DNA of 64,000 bases. It comes from Hexactinellida sp. DTS-2022 (Eukaryota; Porifera; Hexactinellida). Made by a program: the position numbers and the translations under genes. The notes beneath the pieces were generated by a model. The model had not been told where the DNA came from, did no database searches, and worked only from the letters and a program-made list of their open reading frames with translations. The stretch's first letter is position 1. Every line of letters starts with the position of its first letter. Location: positions 11,894,501-11,958,500 of the forward strand of contig JAPNXP010000001.1 in the NCBI GenBank assembly GCA_028753945.1, given 5' to 3'. Positions 20,481-31,136 of this stretch are shown here, in pieces.

Positions 20481-21880
20481 TCTAGACCTTTGACTTTTTA
20501 TGACGAGCGATTTCTATTTTTGACTCGTGTAGTTTTGGTTAGATGCTTGGCAAACTTTACTAGAAAAAATTGGCAAACTGAGTAAACAAACACACACCAG
20601 TTTTAGACATGCTTGTATTGCCTTACCACAAATTACCAATCATTTGACTCAATCTTGTGGCTTTACATATCTGTTGTCCTCCTTTCTACAGACGGATCCC
20701 TTGGAACACCATTTCGGTCTATATCGTATGATGTCGGGTTCTAATTATCACATCTATCTTCAAATCCTTGAACCGAGCGCCGACTTAAACTTTCTAGCAT
20801 AATGAAACATATTTACTGACCAACAAGACACTTCCTTTCAATCTATTCAGTCATTTGTTAAGTCATTTTCTTCTCCGTATAGCGTATTCGACTACTGGTG
20901 AGTTCAATTTGGAGCCATTTCTTGATGAGATTAATGATCTATCAACAATTGATTGTGGTTCATAGTTGCTTCAATCATTAGCCTTTATTGCAGGCTATAC
21001 TGTCCATCAGTACCTGAAACAAACAAAACCGTGTCATGTCTGTCTACATATGCTAATAGTTGATATAGAATTTCTGCTTGATTTAGACCTGGACTCTCAG
21101 TATAAACTTCTGCAGCTAATGGACCGTGGCGGACTTAAATATCCTTCTGAGCCAGTTTTAAAATCCATATTTGTTATATGGAAGACCTTTAGTGCCATCG
21201 AAAACAATAAAGAGCTGATGGCGAAGCTTGTAAGTGGACCTTCTAGAAAAATACTAGTTGACTCACGTTGGTGTATTTGGAAGATAGTGATAATCGTGAT
21301 CCAAGTATTTGGAAGTCTACTTGTATTAGCTGTGGTGTGTTTAGTTGGAACATCTTATCGAAGCTCGTCTTTACTGCAGCGAATTGCTTTCTTGCAAACA
21401 AAGTTAAGAATTATAACTCGCTGGTTCTTTCAAAAAGTATAGAAAGCGTAAATTTAAGAAATTCTCTTAATTATGTGTCTACTTATTTGTATTTACCAAT
21501 GATTTGTATTACTCTGTTATTCTTATTTCTATTTCTATTATGTAGTTAAGTGTGTCGTGTGTCACTGCTAGAGCCAGAGAGAGAAAGGAGAAAGAGGCGA
21601 AAGGAAAGAAAGCAAATAATTGTGTATTATTTACTGTATATTAATATTAGAAATTGTACTGTTTGTGTTTATTATTACTATTAAATTATGAAAATCCGAT
21701 CACCGTTCTCATTACAGCTAATACTAATCACGGGCTAGCACTGCTGAGTTATGTTTACGACCTAGAGACCCATAAAGAACTTAGTAGTTCAATATAGAAA
21801 ACATTAACAAATTAAAATTTCCCATCTTCTTGTGCATCCCTGGTACATCTACTGTCAGGCCATATATAGAGTAGGCTATG
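20481..21880 (+). mobile_element. 5-prime-truncated THAP/P-type transposon
   Basis: Aligns to 46392-47790 over its whole length and ends with the same TIR (reversed CATAGCCTACTCTATATATG). It lacks the left TIR and the THAP-encoding part. Inside it about 20695-20760 encodes DPLEHHFGLYRMMSGSNYHI, a motif of the C-terminal part of THAP9/P-type transposases, and 20966-21250 encodes an IAGYTVHQYL ... DRGGLKYPSEPVL tail. Stops and frame changes show it is dead. It is embedded between two inverted Helentron-like 5-prime ends. Confidence 0.8.
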
Positions 21881-22005
21881 TGTTTACCTATTATAATATT
21901 TTGAAGATAGTGTATTTCTCAAATGTAAATGCGGTTTTTCCCCCATCCCTTTAATATAATACGGACAAACACACAAACACTCAACAATGAGTTTTAATCA
22001 TGTAG
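21881..22005 (-). mobile_element. Helentron-like 5-prime end, reverse
   Basis: Reads (reversed) from CTCATTGTTGAGTGTTTG through GTTTGTCCGTATTATATTAA to a GTAAACA. Only the first 125 bp remain. Confidence 0.5.
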
Positions 22006-22409
22006 ATATATATTTTATTTGGTGAATAAGTTTGTATCCATGACTCCCAAGTTGAACTTATTTTAAATATTTGTACATTACTTATGCAGTTATGCCAATT
22101 AAGTCGTATTATACTTAAATTTACATGAATATCATAAACATCCTGATACTTCGCACGAGTTTTCTGTCTAATGATCAATAAATATTATTCTCAGAAAAAT
22201 TGCAGACCCTAGGCCTAGAAGACGAATACTAAATTTATCTCGCATGTAGTAATATGATACTTATAAGTAATTATAGAATTATATATTTATATTATAATAG
22301 ACTATATATTACGCGAACTAGTTAATGTATAATATCTTGTGCAGCAGCAATTTTCTGACAATTTACTCAGTATTAGGTATAGTTAACGTAAATTCTATAT
22401 ATTCTTTTC
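22006..22409. other. AT-rich sequence; expected left end of Harbinger element not found
   Basis: The Harbinger right-end motif (GGCCTTATTCACTAAAC) has no partner here, so the left end is lost or changed. Confidence 0.45.
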
Positions 22410-23465
22410 ATGGCATCTGCACTAAGTTTGATTGATATTGAAATTGAATTAATACAAAGCAGCTTACATAGACAGCGAGTTTTTAGAGATCGACTAAACC
22501 CCCTGGATGCATATTCTGACTTTGAGTTTATCACTAGGTACAGAATTACTCAGTATATGTTCCTCGAACTCCTGGAAAGGATTCTACGAAACTAAATCGC
22601 ACCACAGCTCGTTCTTACCCAATTGCTCCAGCTACACAACTAGCAGTAGCTCTACAATTTTTAGCTACCGGGACATTTCAGACGGTAGTCGCATCCGCAC
22701 ATGGGATCTCCCAAATATCTGTATCCAGATGCGTAACTGCTGTATGTGAAGCATTAACAGCTATTGCTCCTACCTATATTCAATTTCCAAATACATCTCG
22801 ACAAAAAGTAATCCAAAGATTCTTCCTCAAAAAATACAAGTTTCCACTAGTTCTCGGTTGTATTGATTGTTCACATGTTTCCGTCCTTGCGCCATCATCG
22901 AATGAGGATATCTATGTTAACCGAAAGGGATTTCATTCTATTAACATACGTACAAGCGATTTGTGACCACGAATTTCACTTCATTAATGCTGTTGTTAAA
23001 TGGCCGGGATGTACTCATGATGCTTTCATATGGCGACAATCAGGCATAAATCAAAAGATAACAACTGGTGAGATCGAAACTGTACATGGGTGGTTCTTGG
23101 GTGATAGTGCTTATGGATTAAAACAAAACCTAATGACTCCTATAACTTCTCCAATTACTCCTGGGCACAGAAGGTATAATCGGGCTTTTCTTAAAGCTCG
23201 CCAAACTATTGAGTGTACCTTCGGAATATGGAAGAGCCGTTGGAGATCAATGGATAAAACAGGAGGAACCCTTTGTTATAGCCTTGAAAAATGTTGCCAA
23301 ATTATATTTGCTACCATGGTGCTGCATAACATGTGTATTAGCCATGGCCTCTTAGCCGATTTTGAAATGTTGATGACTGATCCTATCTCAGATATAGTCC
23401 CACCGGAACCTTCAGAAAATGGATTAATAATGAGAGAATCAATAATATCAGAATTTTTTGCTTAA
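22410..23465 (+). pseudogene. PIF/Harbinger (HARBI1-like) transposase, two frameshifts
   Basis: Starts at an ATG with VFRDRLNPLDAYSDFEFITR, the usual N-terminus of HARBI1-like transposases. It changes frame at about 22592 (a stop after ERILRN) and again near 22960. Between these the frame reads ALQFLATGTFQTV and a helix-turn-helix-like AHGISQISVSRCV. Catalytic triad residues are visible: Asp in GCIDCSH, Asp in GDSAYGL and Glu in TIECTFG, with HDAFIW between. Total about 350 codons, full length for the family. It is convergent with the Myb-like gene at 23614-24423, the normal two-gene plan of Harbinger elements. Two frameshifts make it inactive unless they are sequencing errors. Confidence 0.85.
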
Positions 23466-23613
23466 TTATGCTGTTGTATACTACATTGAATTTATACTAG
23501 TAAAGTATGTAATAGTATAATTACAAAGTTATATTATAGAATACTATTTATTGGAGAACTATTAGCGAACTATCTATCTTTGATTACTTGGTTAATTAAT
23601 TAGTAGAAATCCA

Positions 23614-24423
23614 TTAATAATCGGTAGTAGGAGGATACATTGATGGATGAGGAGGAAAATTCTTCACATAGGGATTTGAAACATAAGACCCGACTGCTGC
23701 TACAGGATGCTCTAAACCTGGCTGGATTAACGCAGCTAACAGTCTGTTTTGGTTCGCGAGTATCTCGGGGATTGTTTCCATCATTATATCCCCAATTCGT
23801 TTCAGGCTGTACTCGATTTTCTCCATTCTATGTTCTATATTCTTCATGCAATCCAATTTCTGCTGTTCTTTTTCGAGGAGAATATGTTTAGTTTGTGTGA
23901 GATCACTTGGTGATAAGCTATGTGAGGAGTATTTTCTCTTGCGATTGGGCAGTACCTCAAACTTCGGCTGGTCATCATCAGTTGAGAAGATTGGACTTAT
24001 TGGCATCTGCTGGTCAGCCTCAATGGAAACTTGAGAGCTGATATCTATTCCAGAAGCAATGCCCTCAAACACTTCTTTGCCCATAATACTTCTAATCTTG
24101 TCCTCCAATAGTGTTAACTCGGCTCCAGGGGGACCTCCGCCAGTTTTATGAATTGAAGCAAGCTTATCGGCGATTAGTGGTTTATGTTTGCTCAAGAGGT
24201 TAGACCACTTTTTAAGTATATCATCTCTAGTTCTTGTTACCCCATGTAGAGATGATAACTTAGAGGCGACTTCCTCCCAAACCAAAGTCTTCTCTTCAAA
24301 GGTAAATGAAGCACCTAAGCTGCCGAATAACTGCGACTTGTTTTCCTGGATTATGTCCACCAAGGAATGAATTTCTTCGGTGGAAAATTTTTTCGAACGG
24401 GTTTTGGATTTTTCGAGGGTCAT
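23614..24423 (-). CDS. Harbinger Myb/SANT-like DNA-binding protein
   Basis: Intact 269-codon frame, ATG at 24423. Residues 1-75 form a Myb/SANT-like trihelix with KKFSTEEIHSLVDII, FTFEEKTLVWEEVASKL and DILKKWSNLLSKHK (two core Trp). Then GGGPPGAELTLLEDKI and a Lys/Glu-rich helical part (LLEKEQQKLDCMKNIEH) that could be a coiled coil. In Harbinger elements this second protein binds the ends and helps the transposase into the nucleus (as NAIF1-like partner of HARBI1). Still open although its transposase is broken. A decayed homologue is at 37826-38514. Confidence 0.82.
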   Translation of the reverse strand: MTLEKSKTRSKKFSTEEIHSLVDIIQENKSQLFGSLGASFTFEEKTLVWEEVASKLSSLHGVTRTRDDILKKWSNLLSKHKPLIADKLASIHKTGGGPPGAELTLLEDKIRSIMGKEVFEGIASGIDISSQVSIEADQQMPISPIFSTDDDQPKFEVLPNRKRKYSSHSLSPSDLTQTKHILLEKEQQKLDCMKNIEHRMEKIEYSLKRIGDIMMETIPEILANQNRLLAALIQPGLEHPVAAVGSYVSNPYVKNFPPHPSMYPPTTDY

Positions 24424-24519
24424 TTGGTTAAGAATCCAATTATGTAATTATTGTTAAATTGTTATTTATATATCCGGTGTTTACATTGTATATGTTCGTT
24501 AGTTGAAGTTAGTTATAAG

Positions 24520-24964
24520 TTTGAAATAAAATAAGAGTTAAGTCAACGTCCGGTATGACTTAAGTTTTAACTCAAGTTTTAGTCAGAGTTAAGAATTTTT
24601 TTAGAAAATAATAAGAATTTGCTTAAAGTTAAGCAAATTCTTAGTTTTTGCTTAAGTTTTGTTTAGTGAATACCAACTTAAGTCTGACTTAAGTGTTGCT
24701 TAAGTGCTGATTTAAGTTTAAGCTAAAACTAAGAATTTGCTTAAGTTTTAGGCAAATACTAAGAATTTGCTTAACTTTAAGCAAATTCTTAGTATTTGCT
24801 TAAGTTTTGTTTAGTGAATACCAACTTAAGTCTGACTTAAGTGTTGCTTAAGTACTGATTTAAGTTAAGCAAAAACTAAGTTTTTGCTTAAATTTAAGCA
24901 AAAACTAAGAATTAGCTTAAAGTTAAGCAAATTTTAAGTTAAGAAGTTTAGTGAATAAGGCCCC
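24520..24964. repeat. Harbinger right-end subterminal repeats
   Basis: Dense TTAAGCAAA / TTTGCTTAA words. A block of about 150 bp (about 24630-24720) with GTTTAGTGAATACCAACTTA is repeated at about 24785-24865. The element ends GTTTAGTGAATAAGGCCCC at 24964. The internal GTTTAGTGAATACC copies look like duplicated terminal sequence. Probably transposase-binding sites; inferred. Confidence 0.7.
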
Positions 24965-25140
24965 TGGGTTTGTAAAAGGTGGAATTGGCAGACGTGATCG
25001 CTCGGTCTCGTAAAATACTCGTACATTTTCGGAGATGTGAAGTTATAAAAAATCCTTAAAATAACCCCTGCCTCAGTAGTACCTGGCGTGGGCACGTCGG
25101 ATAGAGACCAGTGATACAGTGTCCTGTGATCCGCATAGCA

Positions 25141-25190
25141 TAGGTAGAGGGTTACCCTCCTGATGAGTCCCTGTAATGGGACAAAACCTG
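25141..25190 (+). ncRNA. Hammerhead ribozyme with a G12-to-A change
   Basis: Helix I GAGGG(TTA)CCCTC (25147-25159), CTGATGA (25160-25166), helix II GTCCC/GGGAC (25167-25171, 25178-25182), then AAAA where the core needs GAAA. Helix III pairs 25141-25145 (TAGGT) with 25186-25190 (ACCTG), five pairs with one G-T. Predicted site after A25146 (GUA). The missing core G (position G12, the general base in known hammerheads) should abolish cleavage. Same helix I as the ribozyme at 12822-12873. Confidence 0.75.
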
Positions 25191-26705
25191 CCGGTTGACA
25201 GCCCCAACGGGTGTGACGAGCATTGGTGTATAATCCGTACTTCCACACTCGTCGACACCATCAATCCACCAAGCACTAAAAGATAGTGCCTCCACGGAAG
25301 ATGCTGTCGGCACAGGTATTATTTTAGATTTCTTCTTCCATATCCCCTCCACAGATGAGAGTTTCATTACCTAAGAAGTGAAATTTTCAGGATAGGTGTC
25401 TCATGGGTTACACCTGGGCCTGGGGTTACGATTCTGGTTTCATTCTTTTGACACATTTGTATACCTATTAATGCCACAACAGGAACATTAAATAATGCCC
25501 GAATATTGAATTTATATACATTCGTCAGAGAATTTAATTATACACCTTTTCACAGTGTAAGAATTTTCAAAGTGGGCTTAGTATGTGCCACAATTGAGTA
25601 ACTAATTTCCTTTGTTTTCTAACACTGAGTTCAATTGAAAGTGTTACATCTAATTCTATTGTTTCAATTTGTGATGACTATATTGATTCAACTTGTATGA
25701 TCTAGTAGGCATGTATTCTAATTGAAAACTAAGATTCTATATTCCATAACAACGACAGATTGTGTATGTTTCCTTCTGCAAGAATACTCTTGACTTGCAC
25801 ACATAAATAATCTACTGATGTATTTAATTCGAATTAATTTAGTCTTTATTTAAATTATTAATAATTTTAATAATTATTCAATTAATTAGCTAAATGTCAA
25901 TAATCTCAGAAATCAGTGGCGTAAACTTGGGGGGTGCTGGGGGCGCATGACACCCCCATGATCTTCTGTTACCTTGCCAAGACGAAATGCTTGGTAGTGC
26001 CGCTTGTGCTAAGATGTAGAATACCTTATTATAGAAGATTAACCGGAAGAAAATAACGAGGGTTGGGTTTTGTCCAGTCCAAAACCAGTTTTGGACTGGA
26101 GTCACTGGACAGTGGATAAATCCGGTTAAAACCGGATAAAACCAGACTAAACCTCAATGAAACCTTGACGTATTCAGTGGAAGAATGTAATTGCTATTGT
26201 ATCGAGCCAATGCAACAATTTGTGTTTAAAGTTTATTAAACATTAGTATCATGCATATTAGATTGTTCAACGAATGTATTTGTTGATTATATTAGACAAT
26301 ACCTTTATACTCGGTAATGGCATTAGCTATAAAAGTAAAATCCATACACTGTATTTAAAATATTTAATGTTTTGACCACTTTTGTCCAATTTTTATGTTT
26401 AGGACAGGGCGGTTTAAACCATTTGGCCAAAACCTACCAACCCTGGAAATAACGCGATTTGGAGCAAAACATTTTCAAATACATGAAATTAACGCGATTG
26501 AGGGAAGAACATTTTTTTATACATGAAATTAACGCGAATAATGTTTTTTAAAAATTCAAGTTAACGTCATCTAAATTAATGCTGTAATACATTGGTTCTA
26601 TCCACTATCAAATGTCTCTATTTGGTGTAAGTAGGTTTGTGCCATGTTGGCATCCCCATGACCAACCTCGAAGTCTACGCCCCTGTCAGAAATGATACAG
26701 CATAG
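25191..26705. other. Repeat-rich stretch
   Basis: 25255-25330 is a half copy of the GATAGTGCC palindrome family; 25530-25760 a plus-oriented copy of the CATTCGATAGAGAATT repeat. 25905-26130 contains CCAGTTTTGGACTGGA and GGATAAAACC words. No gene recognised. Confidence 0.45.
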
Positions 26706-26905
26706 ATACAGTGGATGCCGGTTATAAGAACATCGTCGGGAACTGCACTTGATGTGCTTATAACCGACATACATTATATAGGGTATATGGCAACCGTTTT
26801 CCAACATGGTGTGCATATATCCGATATGTCTTATAACCGGTGTGCTTATATCCGATATGTTCTTATAACCGGTGTGCTTATATCCGACATATACCGTACA
26901 AACTT
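26706..26905. mobile_element. Mariner-like MITE
   Basis: ACAGTGGATGCCGGTTATAA at the left and repeated CTTATATCCGATATGTTCTT words at the right, an inverted arrangement, between TA pairs. Same family as 16192-16350. Confidence 0.6.
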
Positions 26906-28420
26906 CCAATTTATCAATTGATCCTTAAGCCACGTTAGCTCTACAAATTGTCTTGACACCTTGAGGTGATGATGACATCGTCAAAAATTTTGTTTTTACA
27001 ATTGTGTTAATTATTTGGCACCCAACATGCATATAAAAATGCCATCTCATCACCTATTATATTATACTGATAGTAGAATATCTCTGAAATGAAGTGAGCT
27101 AAAGGAAACTTCCAACACACTAAGGGTCGTTTCCATACGAAACATCTTTCTGAAATGGTTTATAATCTTTAAAGTCCTGATACAAAAATTCTAAAATTAC
27201 AGCTTTGCCGATAGCATGTTCTTTTAGAGGCACTATAAAACGACCAACGACCAAAGATTGTGCCTTCAAGGGAACATGCTTCTGCACCAGCTGTAATTTT
27301 AGATTTTTTCACTCGAAAAGTTAGTAATACAGTACCAGTTAGGTATTGGAAATTTGGCTAAAAAACGCCATTATATAACCACAAGGGAGCTTACAGCGCC
27401 TTCCAGCTTGTGTTTTATAAAATCACAACTCCCCTTGTAAAAATCCTGATCCTCTCCACGCCCACGCTTATTTCTAAACTAACTAGTTTATTATTCAGGA
27501 AATAAATTCCATATCAAAGAATCAATTATGCGAAAATATTTACAATGCAGGATTATTCTTGGACAACTAAATATATTTCATCCAATTAATTGCAAAGAAT
27601 TATGTACGTATTATATACGCCTTAATTTAGTGGAGAAATAATTAAATATACTGTATACAGCTGTACCGACATATTGTATATTTAATGGATTTCCACGATT
27701 CCCAACAAATAGAGTCTCCAATTAAAAAACGTCGGCGCCGCTGTAAATTTTATTCGCAAAATAAACCTAGCTTTAAAATTACATACTTAGAAAAATATTT
27801 GTTTATAAATTCATGGGGACCGCTAGAGTTTTTAATATTACAAAGGGGACCAAAAATACATTTGTTAAAACAGTTTTGGAACCGCTGTCTTGGAGGGTAA
27901 AAATTTTGCTGGTTTAAGTGAAGTGCCAAAAATGTTCTCTGTACAGTTGTAATTTTAGATTTTTCGTCATGTCATCGTCACTATAAGGTTATATCGAATG
28001 CATATAAATTTAATATTAGTCACTATTTATTCTTCCTATTGTGACATTAAATGGGTATTAACGAGTAAACTGTATTTTAATACGTACTATTTCTTGTGTT
28101 TTTCAAAACAAGTTTGATAAAAAATAGCCCTTCCTAGAGAATAAATTCTAAAATAAGCTAAATTATATACTAGATAAATAGGTGTGTAGATTATTAAGTT
28201 AGTAATACTACAAGACAATATTAAGATAAGTTGCTTATTACTTATACAGCGAGTATTAGCACACAAAGAGAAAAAATATTATACAAATTTTACAAACTTG
28301 GCAAAAGTAGTAGAACGTTTAGAAATGCGATCAGTTAACATGCAGTCTAAGAAAGCTAAAACTAAGCTATGCTGTATACAGTATACAATACAGAGTCAGT
28401 AGTTATACTATGTATTAACA
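26906..28420. other. Repeats and an unassigned small open frame
   Basis: 26935-27310 holds the AAGGTGTCA composite repeat and the AAATCC palindrome. A 71-codon plus-strand frame at 27685-27900 begins MDFHDSQQIESPIKKRRRRC; the KKRRRRC patch is notable but no domain is recognised and the rest does not look constrained. 28240-28420 shows nothing. Confidence 0.35.
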
Positions 28421-28696
28421 TCAGGAACAAAGCCAGGCCTTGCAAGCGACATCCGCGACCACGCCAACTGCCGCTCCAATCTTTGCACCTGCAGCTACAA
28501 CTGTTCCGGTTGCAGCCAAGCTCTGAGCAATAGCAAAGTAGGATCCTGATGCTACAGCAGGGCCCTGTATGCTAGCTGCTATGCTAGCAGCGGCTACGCC
28601 AGCTGAGGTGAACCCGACTAAGGGTAACACGAAAGGCAGGGCAATTGCACCTGCAACTGTGCAGCCTCCTACTATCCCAACTGTAGAGATTATCCA
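28421..28696 (-). CDS. ISG12/IFI27-like protein, terminal exon
   Basis: Acceptor CTTTTAG at 28703-28697, open from there for 91 codons to the stop at 28423-28421. Reads WIISTVGIVGGCTVAGAIAL then PLVGFTSAGVAAASIAASIQ ... GSYFAIAQSLAATGTVVAAG. The GFTSAGV-AxxSIAA and SLxATG elements are the hallmark of the ISG12 family (IFI6/IFI27, Pfam Ifi-6-16), small hydrophobic Ala/Gly-rich membrane proteins, mitochondrial or ER-linked and induced in innate immunity in vertebrates. The ATG must lie in an upstream exon that I could not place. Paralogue at 29923-30255 shares the phase-0 acceptor. Confidence 0.8.
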   Translation of the reverse strand, partial: WIISTVGIVGGCTVAGAIALPFVLPLVGFTSAGVAAASIAASIQGPAVASGSYFAIAQSLAATGTVVAAGAKIGAAVGVVADVACKAWLCS

Positions 28697-28738
28697 CTAA
28701 AAGGTTAGAACATACTATAAAACATATTAATATATATA

Positions 28739-28925
28739 CAGGCGACTCCGCTTAATAGAGTCACCTCGGGACCAGGTCGCTTTGACCCGATTAAGCGGAG
28801 AAATCTATTAACCGAAAATATTGTAAGCCAAAATGTAATTCCGTCCTAAAATTCCTGTGAAATTTTGACCCGATTAAGCAGTGAAAATTTATTAACCGGT
28901 GGCTCTATTAAGCGGAGTCGACTGT
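28739..28925. mobile_element. Mariner-like MITE, CTCCGCTTAATAGAG ends
   Basis: ACAGGCGACTCCGCTTAATA and reversed ACAGTCGACTCCGCTTAATA ends; same family as the centre of the hairpin at 16999-17330. Sits just upstream of the ISG12-like exon. Confidence 0.7.
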
Positions 28926-29099
28926 ATATAGATAGATAGATAGATTAAACACATATTCACTTACAAACAATTAGCATAACAGTCATTATCTAGAAGTATA
29001 GTAGGCTTATGTACGTGTAATATGTTCTATAGTATTAGTTACTATACGTAGAGTAATTACAATATGGAGAAGATAGCTTATTTATGTAAGACCGTTAAT

Positions 29100-29470
29100 A
29101 AAACGTGAATTGGTTAGCGACTTGTACGTTTTAATTGATATATAGAAAGAACATCCTTAGGAGAATACAACCTCTATATTTTCAATTGGTAATCCGAATT
29201 CTAAAAGAGTCACTATACCAGAACACAAATTTCGATATAACTGACGGACAGAGAAAGTTGAGAAATCGGGCTTCGAGGTGATTATCTCCAGGAAATTTTC
29301 TATCCTCTGTCTAAATTTAAAATCTCTATCACAATGGTTTAGTCAGGCCATCGCGTACGGCCGGCCGGACTGAAGCCCGACAGAACGAATTAGAACTGTG
29401 CATATTATAGTATAAAACTATAGTAGGACCCTACGATAACGTTTTTACTAGAAGAAGCACACTAAAAATA
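29100..29470. repeat. Duplicated block, also at 39885-40270
   Basis: Shared landmarks: AAGAACATCCTTAGGAGAATACAAC, CTTCGAGGTGAT-ATCTCCAGGAAATT, GGTTTAGTCAGGCCATCGCG, CGGCCGGCCGG, and TATAAAACTATAGTAGGACC. On the minus strand this copy is open for about 60 codons (DRDFKFRQRIENFLEII ...), but the other copy has stops in that frame. It may be an old exon or a transposon piece. Confidence 0.6.
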
Positions 29471-29922
29471 ATCTATTCGCTATGCTAAAGCATCCAACAA
29501 ATAAAGTACAATACATATCACAATAACAATTACCGCCATATCTGTAGAGCAGAAGTAGTAATGCTATCTCTGGAAAACTGACTTAAGATGAAGAGAGTTG
29601 TGTAAAGCTAATAGTTAACAAAGGTATAAATGTCAGATTAATGAAATAACAGGTACATTCACATATGGGTGAGACAGAGATTTATCCAGGAGTTCGGAGC
29701 GTTCCTTTAGGCGCAACCAAGCTCAGTTGTTTTCATAAAAAGAGCGTCCTTTTAAATTGAGAAGTACTGAAATAATTTGGTTTGAAAAAAATTATATTTC
29801 AAAAAATGTTTTATAAATACATAAAAGAAAAAATATTATATAAAGATAACAAATACTAGGTAAAATTCAATCCAATTGAGAATAGTAATGTACGTACAAC
29901 ATCAAACTTAACAGTTCACGAC

Positions 29923-30255
29923 TTAACAAGAGGTATAATACACAACTATACAAACAATTCCAATTGATAGTAGCACACATAGAATGGTTATTGCAAATAC
30001 AATGCAAAATGCGCATCCACACATTCCACATTTTCCTGTTGCTCCCAAACTCTGACAAATTGCGAAACAAGAGCCTGATGAAGTATTAGGACCTTGAACA
30101 CTTGATGCACAACTACTGGCTCTTACACCTTCCTCTCCAAAGCCAAGTAGTTTCAATAGACAGCAACATAGCGTCGAACAACAACAACAACAACATAGTA
30201 GAGTTGCAATTACAACAGCAGATACTATTAGTATGGTCCTTAAACTATTGCATTC
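29923..30255 (-). CDS. Cysteine-rich ISG12-like protein, terminal exon
   Basis: Acceptor CTTTTAG ending at 30256, phase 0, then 110 codons to the stop at 29925-29923. It reads ECNSLRTILIVSAVVIATLL, a run of six Cys encoded by a (TGT)6 microsatellite, then KLLGFGEEGVRASSCASSVQ, GSCFAICQSLGATGKCGMCG and a hydrophobic Cys-rich tail. The GF-x-x-x-GV ... SS ... QGP ... SG-SxFAI-QSLGATG backbone is that of the 28421-28696 protein, so it is an ISG12-family paralogue. About 17 cysteines replace small residues, unusual for the family. The first exon was not found. Confidence 0.7.
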   Translation of the reverse strand, partial: ECNSLRTILIVSAVVIATLLCCCCCCSTLCCCLLKLLGFGEEGVRASSCASSVQGPNTSSGSCFAICQSLGATGKCGMCGCAFCIVFAITILCVLLSIGIVCIVVYYTSC

Positions 30256-31136
30256 CTAAAAGTAAGTCCATTATTAGTTACTGAATAAATACAACAAAAT
30301 ACGTAGCTTGTTTATGTTCGTCACAAGGGTGGCAAAATGACAATTATGGGGTAATAGGTATTACGCCAATGGTCACGATTTTTTATTACAAATTTTTGGC
30401 CACATTTTTGCACCTGTTTAATGCTAGAAAAATAACAATAAATAGTGCGGAAGTATTTAATATACCGTATATGCATTCGATAGAGAATTTAATTGTACAC
30501 CTTTTTACAGTGCACGAATTGTTAAATTGGGTTTCGTTTGTGCCTCAATTGAGTTGCAAATTTCCTTTGTTTACTAACACTTCAGTTCAATTGAAAGTGT
30601 TATATCTAATTATATTGATTCAACTTGTGAGATCGAGTAGGCTTCTATTTTCCAATTGAAAACCGAGATTTAGATACATTCTATAACAACGACAGAATAT
30701 ATGATTATATTCCATCTTCAAAAATACTCTTGCACTATTAATATACTGACGTAAATAATTATACGAGCCCTTCGGGGTCTTTCCAATCAATTATGAACAA
30801 ACACACAAACAAACAAACAACAATTGCGTTTTAATATACGAGCCCTTCAATCTCGGTAGCTCTGCGACGGTTCGGCGCTTCACGGCTCAATTGACGACCA
30901 CTGCGCGGCCTTACTACGCCTTAAACTAATCATTTATAATTATACATCTCTGTGGTGCATTAAATATATTCCTCATAAAGTCCCCTTAATAAATGCTACG
31001 CAATTTAATTGGTTTGGAAAATTCAAATATGTACTCCTATTAGTAGCTCAATAAATTTCAGTTGCACGATAAGGATAGCTCAAATCCAAAATTGAAATAA
31101 TAGTAAAAGAAAAACATGCAATAGAATAAACTTGTA
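30256..31136. other. Repeats: CATTCGATAGAG family and Helentron-like ends
   Basis: 30460-30700 is a plus copy of the CATTCGATAGAGAATT repeat. 30763-30836 and 30838-31035 are reverse Helentron-like pieces starting ACGAGCCCTTCG; the second ends in the unique spacer known from the foldback at 2251-2784. Confidence 0.5.

Noticed and set aside
29480-29560. Possible first exon (MAVIVIVICIVLYLLDALA) of the ISG12-like gene
   Set aside because: Hydrophobic and on the right strand, but it ends in a stop with no good donor in frame, so it could not be linked to 28696.
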